DNA from: Janthinobacterium sp. GW456P
GTDB lineage: Bacteria > Pseudomonadota > Gammaproteobacteria > Burkholderiales > Burkholderiaceae_D
Length of the DNA stretch: 62,162 nucleotides
Reading direction: 5' to 3'
Assembly (NCBI RefSeq): GCF_002127655.1
Contig: NZ_NEHB01000011.1
Span: 33,631-95,792, forward strand
The notes under the pieces are model-generated. The model did not search any database and had not been told where the DNA came from. It was given only the letters and a program-made list of their open reading frames with translations. Shown piece by piece: positions 11,073-20,125 of the stretch; positions within the stretch are counted from its first letter, which is position 1, and each line of letters opens with the position of its first letter. The position numbers and the translations under genes were made by a program.

Positions 11073-13121
11073 TTACCACATGATCACGCGCTGCTCGGGC
11101 GGCAGGTACATCGGGTCGCCCGGCTTGATGCCGAACGCCTCATAAAAGCCCGGCTGGTTCTTGACCGTGCCCTTGGCGCGGAATTCGCCCGGCGAATGGG
11201 GATCGCTCTTGATCTGGGCGATGGCCGCTTCGGGACGCAGTTTCGCGCGCCATTTCTGCGCAAAGCCGATGTACAGGCGCTGTTCGCCCGTCAAGCCATC
11301 GATGACGGGCGACGGCTTGCCGTTCAATGAACGCTGGTAGGCCTTGTAGGTGATCGACAGGCCGGAATTGTCGCCGATGTTTTCGCCCAGGGTCAGCTCG
11401 CCATTGATATGGTAGCCCGGCACGGGGCTGTAGGCGCCGTATTGCTTGACGAGGCCGGCGGCCAGCGCCTTGAAGGCGGCGCGGTCTTGCGCGGTCCACC
11501 AGTTGCGCAGACGGCCCTTGGCGTCGTACTGGCTGCCCGAATCGTCGAAGGCATGGCTGATTTCATGACCAAAGGTAATACCCAGCAAGCCGTAATTGAC
11601 GGCGTCTTCCGCTTTCACGTTGAAAAATGGCGGCTGCAAAATGGCGGCAGGAATCGTGATGGCGTTCAGCGCCGGGCTGTAGCTGGCGTTGACGGTTTGC
11701 GGCGTCATCGACCATTCGTCGCGGTCGACCGGCTTGCCCAGCTTGGCCAGGTTTTGCTGGCGGCTCCACACGCGCGAAGCGCGCACGTTGGCGATCAGGT
11801 CGTTCGGCTGCGTCCGCATGCTGCCGTAGTCGCGCCAGGTAGCGGGATAGGCGATCTTCGGCTTCAGGGCGGCCAGCTTGAGCTGCGCTTCCTTCTTGGT
11901 TTCCGGGCCCATCCAGTCGAGCTGCTCGATGCCCTCCTTGAACGAGGCGACGAAATTGTCGAACATGGCCATCACGCGGGGCTTCGTCTCCGGCGGCAGA
12001 TACATTTCCACGTAGCGCTTGCCGACGGCATCGTTGATGGCGTTATCCGTGAAGCGCAGCGCCAGCTGCCACTGCGGTTCGCTCTGCGGCACGCCGCGCA
12101 GCACCGTGCCGTCGAAGGCGAAGCGTTCCTTGACCGTGGCGCTGTCCAGGTAGGAAGCATAGCTTTCGATGATGCGCCAGTTCAGGTAGCTCTTCCACGA
12201 TGCCAGCGGCACGGCGGCCACGGCCTCGGAAAAACCGCTGAGGAAGCTGGGCTGGCGTACCACGGCCGAGGGTTCCTTTTTCGCCAGGCCGGCGGCGGCA
12301 AAGTAGGCGTTCCAGTCGAAGGCGGGCGCCAGTGCCGCGAACTTGTCGAACTCGACGCGGTTGTACGACTTGACGGGGTCGCGCATCTGTACGCGCGTCC
12401 ACTGCACGGCCGCCAGGCGCGTTTCGATGTCGAGGATCTGCGCCGCGTGGTCGGCAGCGGCCTTGTCGCCGCTCATGGCCAGCATGGTCTCGATATGCTT
12501 GAGGTATTTGGCGCGCACGGCTTGCAGCTTGGCGTCGTCATCCTTCAGGTAGTAATCGCGGTCGGGCAAGCCCAGGCCGGACTGGCTGATGTTGACCGTG
12601 TAGCGTTCGGGGTCTTGCGCATCGGGCGCCACATAGGCGGAAAACGGCGTCTGGATGCCATTGCCTTGCAGGTAAGCAAACAGCGCCGGCAAGTCCTTCT
12701 TGTCCTTGATGGCGGCGACACGGGCCAGCTCGGCCTTCAAGGGCTTGAAGCCGGCCGCATCGCGCGCCTTGTCGTTCATGAAACTCGTGTACAGATCGGC
12801 GATCTTGTGCGCCTCGCTGCCGGGCTTGCCCGGGTTCTTGACGGTGGCATCGATCAGGCCGCGCAGCTGGCCTTGCGCGATTTCGCGCAATTCGATATAC
12901 GTGCCCCAGACGGATTTGTCGGCCGGGATCTCCGTATTGCGGGTCCACACGCCATTGACGTAACCGTAGAAATCGTCCCTGGGACTGACGGCCGGGTCCA
13001 GCGTTTTCAGGTCGATGCCGGAGACGGGCGCAGTCGAGTTTTCGCCTTGCTGGGCGTACAGCGATGGCGTGGAGAAGGCGAACAAGGCGCAGCAGGCGGC
13101 GCTGATGAGCGAACGTTTCAC
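11073..13121 (-). CDS. M13 family zinc metallopeptidase (neprilysin/PepO-like), exported
   Basis: 682 residues, a large oligopeptidase of the neprilysin family. An N-terminal signal peptide (cleavage after about residue 23, SLYAQQ) directs it to the periplasm or beyond. The zinc site HEISH is at 519-523, with the third ligand in GENIGDNSGL about 60 residues later, and the M13 C-terminal block is intact (YIGFAQKWRAKLRPE, FRAKGTVKN). The start codon is GTG at 13121, with AAAGGA 8 nt upstream. It is monocistronic as far as can be seen, and full length for the family. Confidence 0.93.
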   Translation of the reverse strand: MKRSLISAACCALFAFSTPSLYAQQGENSTAPVSGIDLKTLDPAVSPRDDFYGYVNGVWTRNTEIPADKSVWGTYIELREIAQGQLRGLIDATVKNPGKPGSEAHKIADLYTSFMNDKARDAAGFKPLKAELARVAAIKDKKDLPALFAYLQGNGIQTPFSAYVAPDAQDPERYTVNISQSGLGLPDRDYYLKDDDAKLQAVRAKYLKHIETMLAMSGDKAAADHAAQILDIETRLAAVQWTRVQMRDPVKSYNRVEFDKFAALAPAFDWNAYFAAAGLAKKEPSAVVRQPSFLSGFSEAVAAVPLASWKSYLNWRIIESYASYLDSATVKERFAFDGTVLRGVPQSEPQWQLALRFTDNAINDAVGKRYVEMYLPPETKPRVMAMFDNFVASFKEGIEQLDWMGPETKKEAQLKLAALKPKIAYPATWRDYGSMRTQPNDLIANVRASRVWSRQQNLAKLGKPVDRDEWSMTPQTVNASYSPALNAITIPAAILQPPFFNVKAEDAVNYGLLGITFGHEISHAFDDSGSQYDAKGRLRNWWTAQDRAAFKALAAGLVKQYGAYSPVPGYHINGELTLGENIGDNSGLSITYKAYQRSLNGKPSPVIDGLTGEQRLYIGFAQKWRAKLRPEAAIAQIKSDPHSPGEFRAKGTVKNQPGFYEAFGIKPGDPMYLPPEQRVIMW

Positions 13122-13239
13122 GAAGATTCCTTTAATTGTTTTAACTTCATGTTGGGGAACATGCTGTGTCCAGGCATGGGAGGCAGGATTATAGTCGGCC
13201 TGCCAGTGAGCAACAATGACGGTTGAACAATTCCAGGGG

Positions 13240-14007
13240 TCAGCGGATCAGCAAATCAAACAGATCCTGGCCTTTTTTATCCTGATTTTTCTGCATGTCC
13301 GCCAGCGAACCCGGCGTAGGCGGGCCATCGCCGGCCGCGTGATTGAAGTAATTAAAATCGAGCTTGATCTTGTCTTCCAGGCCGCTCGCATAATCGGCAG
13401 GATATTGCGCTTGCTCAAGCTGCGGCAGCGCATTGAAATGCCCCAGCACTGATTTGAAGAAATTGGTCATCTTGCCGGTGGTATTGTATTCCTGCATGGC
13501 TTGCGCCACGACCTGGCTGCGCCACGCCTGCTCTTCATCATAGGCCTGCGTATAGGCGGCGCGCCGCTCGTTGACCGTAAATGTCCCGCTGTCGTCGTGC
13601 GTGATGGTGGCCAATTGCTCGCGCGACAGGCCCGCAAACGGATTGGGCCCCTTGTTATCGATAAACGCGGTCGCGGCGGCGGCCGACCTGGCCGATGCCG
13701 CGTCATTCGGTTGCGGCAGCTGCTGTGCGGCGGCCGCCTTGTGTCCGGCGTCCAGCGGATACAGGATGCTGCTGATATTGTCATTGACCCATGCGCCCAG
13801 CGATGGATGATCGAATCCCTCGATAGCGGCGCTGGTGGCCGTCGCGGCCATCGACAAACGCCCGGCCAGGGTCGAGATCACGACCTCGTCCGCCACGGCG
13901 CCGACGCCGGCTGGCGCCTGCGTGGCCGGCGCCTTGTCCGATGAGGTCTTATTGCCTTCTGCGCCGGCCAGCGCCCCGGACCGGATTCCTGCCGTGCTGA
14001 TATTCAT
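13240..14007 (-). CDS. Uncharacterised protein
   Basis: 255 residues that I do not recognise. There is no signal peptide or membrane helix. The first 40 residues are low-complexity, rich in Ala, Gly, Thr and Ser. A middle region has FDHPSLGAWVNDNISSILYPLD and PNPFAGLSREQLATITHDDSGTFTVNERRAAYTQAYDEEQ, suggesting a helical folded domain. The N-terminus MNISTAGIRSG resembles the unprocessed starts of appendage-type exported proteins, but this is only an impression. It is flanked by the M13 gene and a divergent small gene. Codon use looks native. Confidence 0.65.
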   Translation of the reverse strand: MNISTAGIRSGALAGAEGNKTSSDKAPATQAPAGVGAVADEVVISTLAGRLSMAATATSAAIEGFDHPSLGAWVNDNISSILYPLDAGHKAAAAQQLPQPNDAASARSAAAATAFIDNKGPNPFAGLSREQLATITHDDSGTFTVNERRAAYTQAYDEEQAWRSQVVAQAMQEYNTTGKMTNFFKSVLGHFNALPQLEQAQYPADYASGLEDKIKLDFNYFNHAAGDGPPTPGSLADMQKNQDKKGQDLFDLLIR

Positions 14008-14150
14008 CGTCGACCATCCAAAGATAAGTAAATGTTACTATAGCACAATAGATATCCAAGAAATGCCGGGGAAATCCAAGGCCGCCTCCCCTCGCCGGCC
14101 GCGGCCATTTCCCACCTTTATTCAGCCATCATTCTTACTGGAGCAGCCAG

Positions 14151-14387
14151 ATGCAGGAATTGCGGTTCAATATTTTCGGCACCCTGATCGCCATCCGGGG
14201 CAATCCGGGCGCATGGCGCGCCTTTTACCTGGGTGCGGAAGGCAAGCGCCGGCCCGCCGATTTCATTGTCCCCGACGATATCCAAGGCGACGCGCTGTGC
14301 GAATACCTGGCCGACCTGTTCCATGAAGAGGCGACGCCGCGCAATAACACGGCCACGCAACTGACCGCGCCCGCATTCCGGGCCTAG
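14151..14387 (+). CDS. Small conserved protein (DUF7661-like)
   Basis: 78 residues forming one compact alpha/beta domain: ELRFNIFGTLIAIRG, then WRAFYLGAEGKRRPADFIVPDDI, then a helix DALCEYLADLFHEEATP. From memory this matches the DUF7661-type family, whose function is unknown. GGAG lies 8 nt before the ATG. It converges with the DUF1439 lipoprotein gene, with a single base between the two stops. Confidence 0.7.
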   Translation: MQELRFNIFGTLIAIRGNPGAWRAFYLGAEGKRRPADFIVPDDIQGDALCEYLADLFHEEATPRNNTATQLTAPAFRA

Positions 14388-14388
14388 C

Positions 14389-14946
14389 CTACTTCACCGG
14401 CTCGAACGTCACGGTCAGGCCATTGCCCGTGGTCCTGAGCTGCGTCGGCACGAATTGCACGCCCGCATAGCGCAATTCGTCGGGCTTGAACGTGTAGATC
14501 GGCGTTTCATGCATGAGCTGGTCGGCCACCAGGCTGGCCACCTTGGCGAACTGGCGCTGCTGCGACTCGTCCATGCCATCGATGCTCACCTTGTCCACGC
14601 TCGCTTCGCTCAGATAGACGGCGTTGCGCTGCGCGTCGAGCACCAAACGGCCCGACATGGCGAGGCTGCCGCGCCAGGTCTGGCGGATGAACGGCGGCAT
14701 CACGCTGGCGTCCACGCTCAAGGCAACCCGCTCGCGCTCGGGCTGCAAAGACAGCTGCGGATGGGTCAGCTTGACGTCCAGTACGGACAGCACGCGTTTA
14801 TCGATGGGAAAGCGGCGCTCGAGGCCTTGCTGCATCTTGCTGAGCGACACATTCATATCGCGCGGGCCGATCAGGGTGGAACACGCGGCGAGCACCGTGC
14901 AGGCAAAGGCGGCGATGGCGGCGGTTTTCAGCAAGGGAAAGGTCAT
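14389..14946 (-). CDS. DUF1439 (YceB-like) lipoprotein
   Basis: 185-residue predicted lipoprotein. The signal peptide ends in the lipobox LAAC (lipidated C22), followed by STLIGPRDMNVSL. The remainder is the DUF1439 fold (related to YceB of E. coli), with alternating strands such as LSVLDVKLTHPQLSL and RLVLDAQRNAVYLSEASVDKV. These proteins sit in the envelope and may bind lipids, but the precise role is unknown. Confidence 0.82.
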   Translation of the reverse strand: MTFPLLKTAAIAAFACTVLAACSTLIGPRDMNVSLSKMQQGLERRFPIDKRVLSVLDVKLTHPQLSLQPERERVALSVDASVMPPFIRQTWRGSLAMSGRLVLDAQRNAVYLSEASVDKVSIDGMDESQQRQFAKVASLVADQLMHETPIYTFKPDELRYAGVQFVPTQLRTTGNGLTVTFEPVK

Positions 14947-15000
14947 GGACAGTCTCGGTGGAAAGATGGCGCCATCTTACACATGCGCCCGCTTTCATGC

Positions 15001-15038
15001 AAAAACCGGCGCCCACCTTGCAGCGGGCGCCGGTTCTT
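15001..15038 (-). terminator. Rho-independent terminator of the hemerythrin operon
   Basis: The inverted repeat AACCGGCGCCC/GGGCGCCGGTT has a 10-nt loop. Read on the minus strand it is followed by TTTTT. It lies about 25 nt beyond the stop of the 24-residue peptide gene and ends the minus-strand operon. Confidence 0.85.
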
Positions 15039-15061
15039 GTGTTGGCCTTGTCTGGGCCTTG

Positions 15062-15136
15062 TCAGCGTACGAACAGGGCGATCAATATGACGATGGGTAA
15101 TGGAATGCCCAACAGCAGCAAGAGGATGGAACGCAT
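15062..15136 (-). CDS. 24-residue single-helix membrane peptide
   Basis: A very short gene encoding 24 residues that are almost entirely Leu, Ile, Val and Pro after MRS, forming one membrane helix with a terminal arginine. A strong ribosome site (AAGGAG, 8 nt before the ATG), a clean TGA stop and a terminator just beyond argue that it is real. It is the last gene of the operon hemerythrin - membrane protein - peptide. Similar short hydrophobic peptides occur in related genomes (from memory). The function is unknown. It could assist or regulate the preceding membrane protein. Confidence 0.75.
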   Translation of the reverse strand: MRSILLLLLGIPLPIVILIALFVR

Positions 15137-15170
15137 GGCAGACTCCTTGATTTATATACCAGGTAGGGGT

Positions 15171-16121
15171 TCAGATGGTGACGTGGCGCAGCACGCGCTC
15201 ATGGTCGCGCTGGCGGCCGCCAAACGTTGCGGCCAGGCTGGCCACGAAAGCGCCGAGCAGCAAGGCGACGAACATCCACAGTGCCGTATGGGCGCCGGCC
15301 TTGCGGGCCGTTTCCGCAGCTTGCTGCGCGGCAGCCTTCGCATCGGCGGCCGCTTTCACGGCGCGCGCATAGACGGCATCGACGCGCGCTTCCGCTTCAG
15401 CCTGCGTCAAGCCCGTGCGGCTGGCCACGACCTGGCCCAGGTAGGCGCGGTCATCGGCGGCCAGGCTGCCCGAAGACAGGCTGGTGGCGAAGATCTTGCC
15501 GATTTCCATGCGCTGGTCGGCCACCGTCAGGCCGGGATTCGCCATCGCTGGCGTGCCGGTGGCAGCTGGCGCTGGCGCCGCGCGCAGCAGCATGTCCGAG
15601 AAATAATCGAGCGGATTGGCGCCGCTGGCGCCGCTCTCGCCCGCCTTGGAAGCGGCCACGCCGGCACCGGCTGCCGCTGCGCCCGCCCCTACGGCCGGGC
15701 CAACCGCTGCCGCCACGCCGCTGCCCGCGTCGATGGCGCCGCTCAGCACGGCTCGCGTGCCGCCGGCCAGCACGGCCACGGTGATCAGGGTGGCCACGGC
15801 CCAAGCCAGCAAGCCGTGCGCCGTATCGCGGAAGTGCACTTCATCCGTGTGGATGGCGCTCCATTTCACGCGCAGACGGCCCGCCATGTAGCCGCCGATG
15901 CCGGAGGCGGCCAGTTGCATGAAGGCCAGCCAGGCGATGGTCGACACGCCGATGGCCGTGGCGTTGAACGACCACGGCGATACGGACGACAGGCCCAGGC
16001 CCACGCCGAGGATCAGCAGGATGAAGGACAAGGCGGCCGCCGCGGCGGCGCCCGCCAGCACGGCGCCCCAGGACACGCCCGGGTTGTTCAGGTCCGAGAC
16101 GGACAATTGTGTAGCTTGCAT
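15171..16121 (-). CDS. Multi-pass membrane protein of unknown function
   Basis: 316 residues. Three N-terminal helices (about 16-43, 52-75, 100-125) start with GVSWGAVLAGAAAAAALSF. A long Ala/Gly-rich stretch follows, then a soluble helical segment (ADQRMEIGKIFATSL, LTQAEAEARVDAVYARAVKAAADAKAAAQQAAE) that looks like a coiled coil, and a final helix (about 275-300). It is conserved in style among soil alpha- and betaproteobacteria, but I cannot name a function. It lies between the hemerythrin gene (36 nt) and the 24-residue peptide gene, which suggests a shared stress- or envelope-related role. Confidence 0.7.
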   Translation of the reverse strand: MQATQLSVSDLNNPGVSWGAVLAGAAAAAALSFILLILGVGLGLSSVSPWSFNATAIGVSTIAWLAFMQLAASGIGGYMAGRLRVKWSAIHTDEVHFRDTAHGLLAWAVATLITVAVLAGGTRAVLSGAIDAGSGVAAAVGPAVGAGAAAAGAGVAASKAGESGASGANPLDYFSDMLLRAAPAPAATGTPAMANPGLTVADQRMEIGKIFATSLSSGSLAADDRAYLGQVVASRTGLTQAEAEARVDAVYARAVKAAADAKAAAQQAAETARKAGAHTALWMFVALLLGAFVASLAATFGGRQRDHERVLRHVTI

Positions 16122-16156
16122 GGAATACTCCCTGGGTTATAGATTTTGTATGCCGT

Positions 16157-16600
16157 TCAGGCGGCGACGCCCGTCAGCTGTTCCTTGCGCGCGGCCATTT
16201 CCTTGCCCAGCGCGTCGAGGTCGACGGCCGTATCGCGTACCTTGGGAAACATGTCGCCCTCTTCTTCCTGGACGTGGTGCTCGATCTGCTCGGACAGCAC
16301 CTTGACCTTGGCGTCGTACAGGTCGTCGGCCGGGTCCATCGCGGTAATTTGCGCGATGAGTTCCTTGGCGCTCGCGTGCTCGACGAGAGCTTCATCCATC
16401 AGGTCGCCGTCGTGGATGGGACGGCGCACGGCCGGATAGAAGATTTCCTCTTCCAGCTGCGTGTGCACGGTCAATTCCTGGCAGATCTGGTCGGCCAGCT
16501 TTTTCTTGGTGGCAAATGAGCGGTCACTCAAGCCTTCATACTGGGCAAACAGGGCTTTCACAGCCTTATGGTCCTGCATTAATAAACTGATCGCATTCAT
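16157..16600 (-). CDS. Hemerythrin-like HHE-domain protein
   Basis: 147-residue four-helix bundle expected to bind a non-haem di-iron centre and sense or buffer O2, NO or iron. Candidate ligands are H11 (QDHKAVKALF), H46 and E50/E51 (TVHTQLEEEIFYP), H75 (LVEHASAKELI), H108/H109 and E113 (EHHVQEEEGDMFP). GGAGG lies 6 nt before the ATG. It is the first gene of a three-gene minus-strand operon, starting 105 nt after prsR. Confidence 0.87.
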   Translation of the reverse strand: MNAISLLMQDHKAVKALFAQYEGLSDRSFATKKKLADQICQELTVHTQLEEEIFYPAVRRPIHDGDLMDEALVEHASAKELIAQITAMDPADDLYDAKVKVLSEQIEHHVQEEEGDMFPKVRDTAVDLDALGKEMAARKEQLTGVAA

Positions 16601-16705
16601 GGCGCCTCCTTGTTGTTGATGAGGCTAGGATGCGCCATGGCGGCGCCAGCGTATGTGCGACGCCTTACACAATCTTGATATTTGATACACATCAGTATCC
16701 GCACG

Positions 16706-18061
16706 CTACTTGATGCCGTGGTGGCTCATCAGGTCGTACAGCGTGGGCCGGCTCACGCCCAGCAGTTCGGCCGCCTTGGCGATATTGCCGTCGGCCCGCG
16801 CCAGCGCCCGCACCATCACCTTGTATTCGGCCCCGTCGCGCGCCTGGCGCAGGTTCAACGATTCGTCCTGGGGTGCCGCCTGGGCGCTGGCGGGCAAGCC
16901 CAGGTCGTCGGCGGCGATCTGCGGCCCGTCGCTCATGATGACGGCCCGCTTGATGCAGTTTTCCACTTCGCGCACATTGCCGGGCCAGCCATAGCTTTCG
17001 ATCAGCTGCAGCGCGCCGGCGCTGAAATGCAGGTTGCCGCGCCCTTCGCTGGCGCAGAACTTGTTCTTGAAATGATGGGCCAGCAAGGCCGCATCCCCGG
17101 CCCGCTCGCGCAGCGGCGGGATGCGCAGCACGATTTCGCTAAGACGGTAAAACAGGTCTTCGCGGAAACGTCCCTGTTCCGCCAGCACCTTTAAATCCTG
17201 GTGCGTGGCGCAGACGATGCGCACGTCGACGGCGATCTCGGCGCGGCCACCGACGCGTTCGATGATTCTCTCCTGCAGGAAGCGCAACAGTTTCGCCTGC
17301 AGCGCCATCGGCATGTCGCCGATCTCATCGAGAAAGAAGGTGCCGCCGTGGGCCAGCTCGATCTTGCCCAGCGTTTGCCGCGCCGCGCCCGTAAATGCGC
17401 CCCGCTCATAGCCGAACAGTTCGCTTTCCAGCAGGTTTTCAGGGATGGCCGCACAATTGATGGCGACAAAACGCTGGGCATGACGGCTCGACAGCGCATG
17501 CAAGCCCCGCGCGATCAATTCCTTGCCGCTGCCCGAATCGCCCAGCAGCATCACGCTGGCCGACGAAGGCGCCACTTTTTCCACGCTGCGGCACAATTTG
17601 AGCATGCCGGCGTCGCGGCTGACGATGCCCGCCAGCGGGGAGTCGGCCTGCGTCTGCAGCATGCGGCGGTTTTCCTGCTGCATCGCGTGCAAGTAGAACG
17701 CGCGGGCGATGACCAGGCCCAGCATGTCGGCCTCGAACGGCTTCTGGTGGAAATCGTAGGCGCCCAGCGCGATGGCTTTCAAGGCATGCGCGCGCTCTTG
17801 GTTGCCCGACAAAATGATGACTTTCGTGTCCGGCGCCAGCGCGAGGATTTGCTGCAGGGTGGCCAGGCCTTCCGTGGCGCCGTCCGGGTCGGGCGGCAAG
17901 CCCAGGTCCATCGTCACCACGGCAGGCTGGTGGCGCCGCACCAGCGCCAGCGCCGCCTCGCGCTCGCCCGCCAGCAAGACCTCGTAGCCGTCGAAACTCC
18001 AGTGCAACTGCTTTTGCAGGCCGGGATCGTCTTCGATGACCAGCAGTTTCTGTTTGCCCAT
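16706..18061 (-). CDS. prsR: PEP-CTERM system sigma-54 response regulator PrsR
   Basis: 451 residues. A receiver domain (1-125, acidic pair near E10/D11, phospho-acceptor D52 in TMDLGLPPDPDG) is followed by a sigma-54 AAA+ domain (about 145-380) with Walker A GDSGSGKE, the GAFTGA loop and FFLDEIGDMP, then a Fis-type HTH (NIAKAAELLGVSRPTLYDLM). In PEP-CTERM systems PrsR, paired with PrsK, activates sigma-54 promoters of exosortase and EPS genes. It lies 12 nt after prsK. The DPDG-extended receiver loop is typical of PrsR. Confidence 0.92.
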   Translation of the reverse strand: MGKQKLLVIEDDPGLQKQLHWSFDGYEVLLAGEREAALALVRRHQPAVVTMDLGLPPDPDGATEGLATLQQILALAPDTKVIILSGNQERAHALKAIALGAYDFHQKPFEADMLGLVIARAFYLHAMQQENRRMLQTQADSPLAGIVSRDAGMLKLCRSVEKVAPSSASVMLLGDSGSGKELIARGLHALSSRHAQRFVAINCAAIPENLLESELFGYERGAFTGAARQTLGKIELAHGGTFFLDEIGDMPMALQAKLLRFLQERIIERVGGRAEIAVDVRIVCATHQDLKVLAEQGRFREDLFYRLSEIVLRIPPLRERAGDAALLAHHFKNKFCASEGRGNLHFSAGALQLIESYGWPGNVREVENCIKRAVIMSDGPQIAADDLGLPASAQAAPQDESLNLRQARDGAEYKVMVRALARADGNIAKAAELLGVSRPTLYDLMSHHGIK

Positions 18062-18073
18062 GGCACTCCTTTG

Positions 18074-20125
18074 CTAGGCCGCGTGCAGCGGCAGGATCAC
18101 GCGAAACGTCGTGCCCACCTGCGGTGCGCTGCGCACTTCCAGGCTGCCGCCCACCTCGCGCAGGTATTCGCGGCTTTCGAACACGCCGATGCCCATGCCC
18201 GCCGTCTTGGTCGTGTCGAACGGTTTGAACAAGCGCTCGCGGATGAACTGTTCGCTCATGCCCTGCCCCGTATCGTCAAGCTCGACCACGGCCGTGCGCT
18301 CTTCGCGCCGCAGCCGCACGTCCACCTTGCCGTCGCTGGCCGTGGCCTCGATGGCGTTCTGGATCAAGTGGCCCAGCACCCGTTCCAGCCGCGCGCGGTT
18401 GGCCAGCACCGTCAGTTCGCCATCGACGATTTCCAGCCGGGGCGCCGGCGCCAGGCTCGCCTTGGCGGCCACGGCCTGGCGCAGCAAGCCGTCGAGCAGC
18501 AGCGGCGCAGGCGCTTCCGGCGCCTCGCCGCGCGCCAGCTTCTGCAGCAGGGTCTTCATTTTCTGCACGGAGTGGTCCAAGGTGCCCAGCATGTCCTCCT
18601 GGAAAGCGGGATTGGCACGGTGCTTTTCCGCATTGCTCAGTAACAGGGACAGCTGGAACACGAGGTTCTTGAGGTCGTGCACGATAAACGTGGACATGCG
18701 GTTGAACGAATCGAACTGGCGCGCCACCGTGAGCGTGTCGAGCGATTCGCGGTGCGCCAGGTAGCTGGCGGCCTGGCTGCCGGCAATTTTCAGCACGTCG
18801 AGGATTTCCCAGTTCAAGCCGATGTGCGTGCGTGGCCGCGCCAGCGCCACAAAGGCGAACAGCTGGCCATGCAGCATCAGGGGCACCAACAGCCACACAT
18901 CGGGCAGCGCCAGCAGCGCGGGCGGCAACAGCAAGCCGCCGTACTGGCGCGGCTTGTGCTCGCAGTCGGGCACGTCGATCACCCATTGCCGCGCCTCCAG
19001 AAACTGGCACAGGCTGCCGGACGCCGGCTCGCTCCACGTGCTGGGCGGCCAGTTCCAGCTGGCGGCCGGGACAAACAGGCCAGCTTCGCGCAGTATCCAC
19101 AGCGCGCCGGCGCGGCTTTCCACCAGTTTCGCCATGGCTTGTATCGTGCGTTCGCCCAAGGCCGGCCCGTCTTCCGACAAGGCCCGCGTAAACCGCAGCC
19201 ATTCTTCGCGGTAGTCGAAGATGGCATTATAAAAATGTTTATTGATAGTCACCTTGAGCTTGGCGCGCAAGCTGCCCGAAAACAGCACGCCCGCCAGCAG
19301 CAGGGCCGCGCCGCCCAGGTAAGCCATCTGCATCAAGGAACCCCAGGTGCCGCCGAAGTAGCGCAAATAATAGGCGCTGGCCGCCATGGCCAGCAGGTAG
19401 ATAGCCGAACCCAGCAAGGCGGCCGAGCGGTACAGCATCTGACGCGAGACGGACAAGCCCAGCGCCCAGGCCGGATTGCGCGCCGCCGAGACGGCCAGCA
19501 GCGGCGCGCACAGGGCGTCGACGATGCCGCGCGCGGCCCAGATGTCATCATTGACCGTGCGAAACAGCAAGGCGTCGCTGTACAGATAGAAATCGTAGGC
19601 AAACAGCCCGCCCACGCCCAGGCACGCAAACTTGATGCCCCAGCGTTTCAAGGGCGGCGTGTTGCGGTACCACTGTTCCACCAGCAACATGCCCAGCACG
19701 GCCAGCAGCAGACGGCAGACACTGGCGATGATGCGCGCCGGCAAAGGCAGCGCCAGCCAGGAGGAAGCCATGGAAAGCAGCCAGGGCGCCAGCGCCGTGA
19801 GAACGATGCCGGCCAGCACGAGGCGCAGGCGGGGCCGCGACGGTTCGATCAGCAGCAACAGGAACACCAGCCAGGCCAGGGTGCGCAGCAATTCGAGCGC
19901 GTCGCCGGCCAGCGCGATGCGCTGCCCCAGCAGCACCAGCACCACCGTGCCCGTGGCCCAGACTCCCGTCGCCAGGCACGCCAGGAGCAAGGCGCGCACG
20001 TTCTGCCGCGCGCGCCAATTGCTGATGAGCAGCAGCGCGAGCACGAAAAAAGCCAGCGACGCGAGACCATGGCTGAGCGCCGCCGCATCGGCTGCCGCCA
20101 GCCAGGCCGACTGCGCCCGCATCAT
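18074..20125 (-). CDS. prsK: PEP-CTERM system sensor histidine kinase PrsK
   Basis: 683 residues. Seven or eight N-terminal helices (to about 290) are followed by a GAF-like region and then the kinase core, with phospho-accepting histidine in TFIVHDLKNLVFQLSLL and an HATPase domain (NAIEATASDGKVDVRL, DDTGQGMSEQF, GIGVFESREYL). It is the partner of PrsR. The start codon overlaps the stop of the upstream sugar transferase gene (4 nt). The signal it senses is unknown. Confidence 0.92.
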   Translation of the reverse strand: MMRAQSAWLAAADAAALSHGLASLAFFVLALLLISNWRARQNVRALLLACLATGVWATGTVVLVLLGQRIALAGDALELLRTLAWLVFLLLLIEPSRPRLRLVLAGIVLTALAPWLLSMASSWLALPLPARIIASVCRLLLAVLGMLLVEQWYRNTPPLKRWGIKFACLGVGGLFAYDFYLYSDALLFRTVNDDIWAARGIVDALCAPLLAVSAARNPAWALGLSVSRQMLYRSAALLGSAIYLLAMAASAYYLRYFGGTWGSLMQMAYLGGAALLLAGVLFSGSLRAKLKVTINKHFYNAIFDYREEWLRFTRALSEDGPALGERTIQAMAKLVESRAGALWILREAGLFVPAASWNWPPSTWSEPASGSLCQFLEARQWVIDVPDCEHKPRQYGGLLLPPALLALPDVWLLVPLMLHGQLFAFVALARPRTHIGLNWEILDVLKIAGSQAASYLAHRESLDTLTVARQFDSFNRMSTFIVHDLKNLVFQLSLLLSNAEKHRANPAFQEDMLGTLDHSVQKMKTLLQKLARGEAPEAPAPLLLDGLLRQAVAAKASLAPAPRLEIVDGELTVLANRARLERVLGHLIQNAIEATASDGKVDVRLRREERTAVVELDDTGQGMSEQFIRERLFKPFDTTKTAGMGIGVFESREYLREVGGSLEVRSAPQVGTTFRVILPLHAA

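Noticed and set aside
11409..13226. 605-codon plus-strand frame
   Set aside because: Antisense to the M13 peptidase gene; no recognisable protein features.
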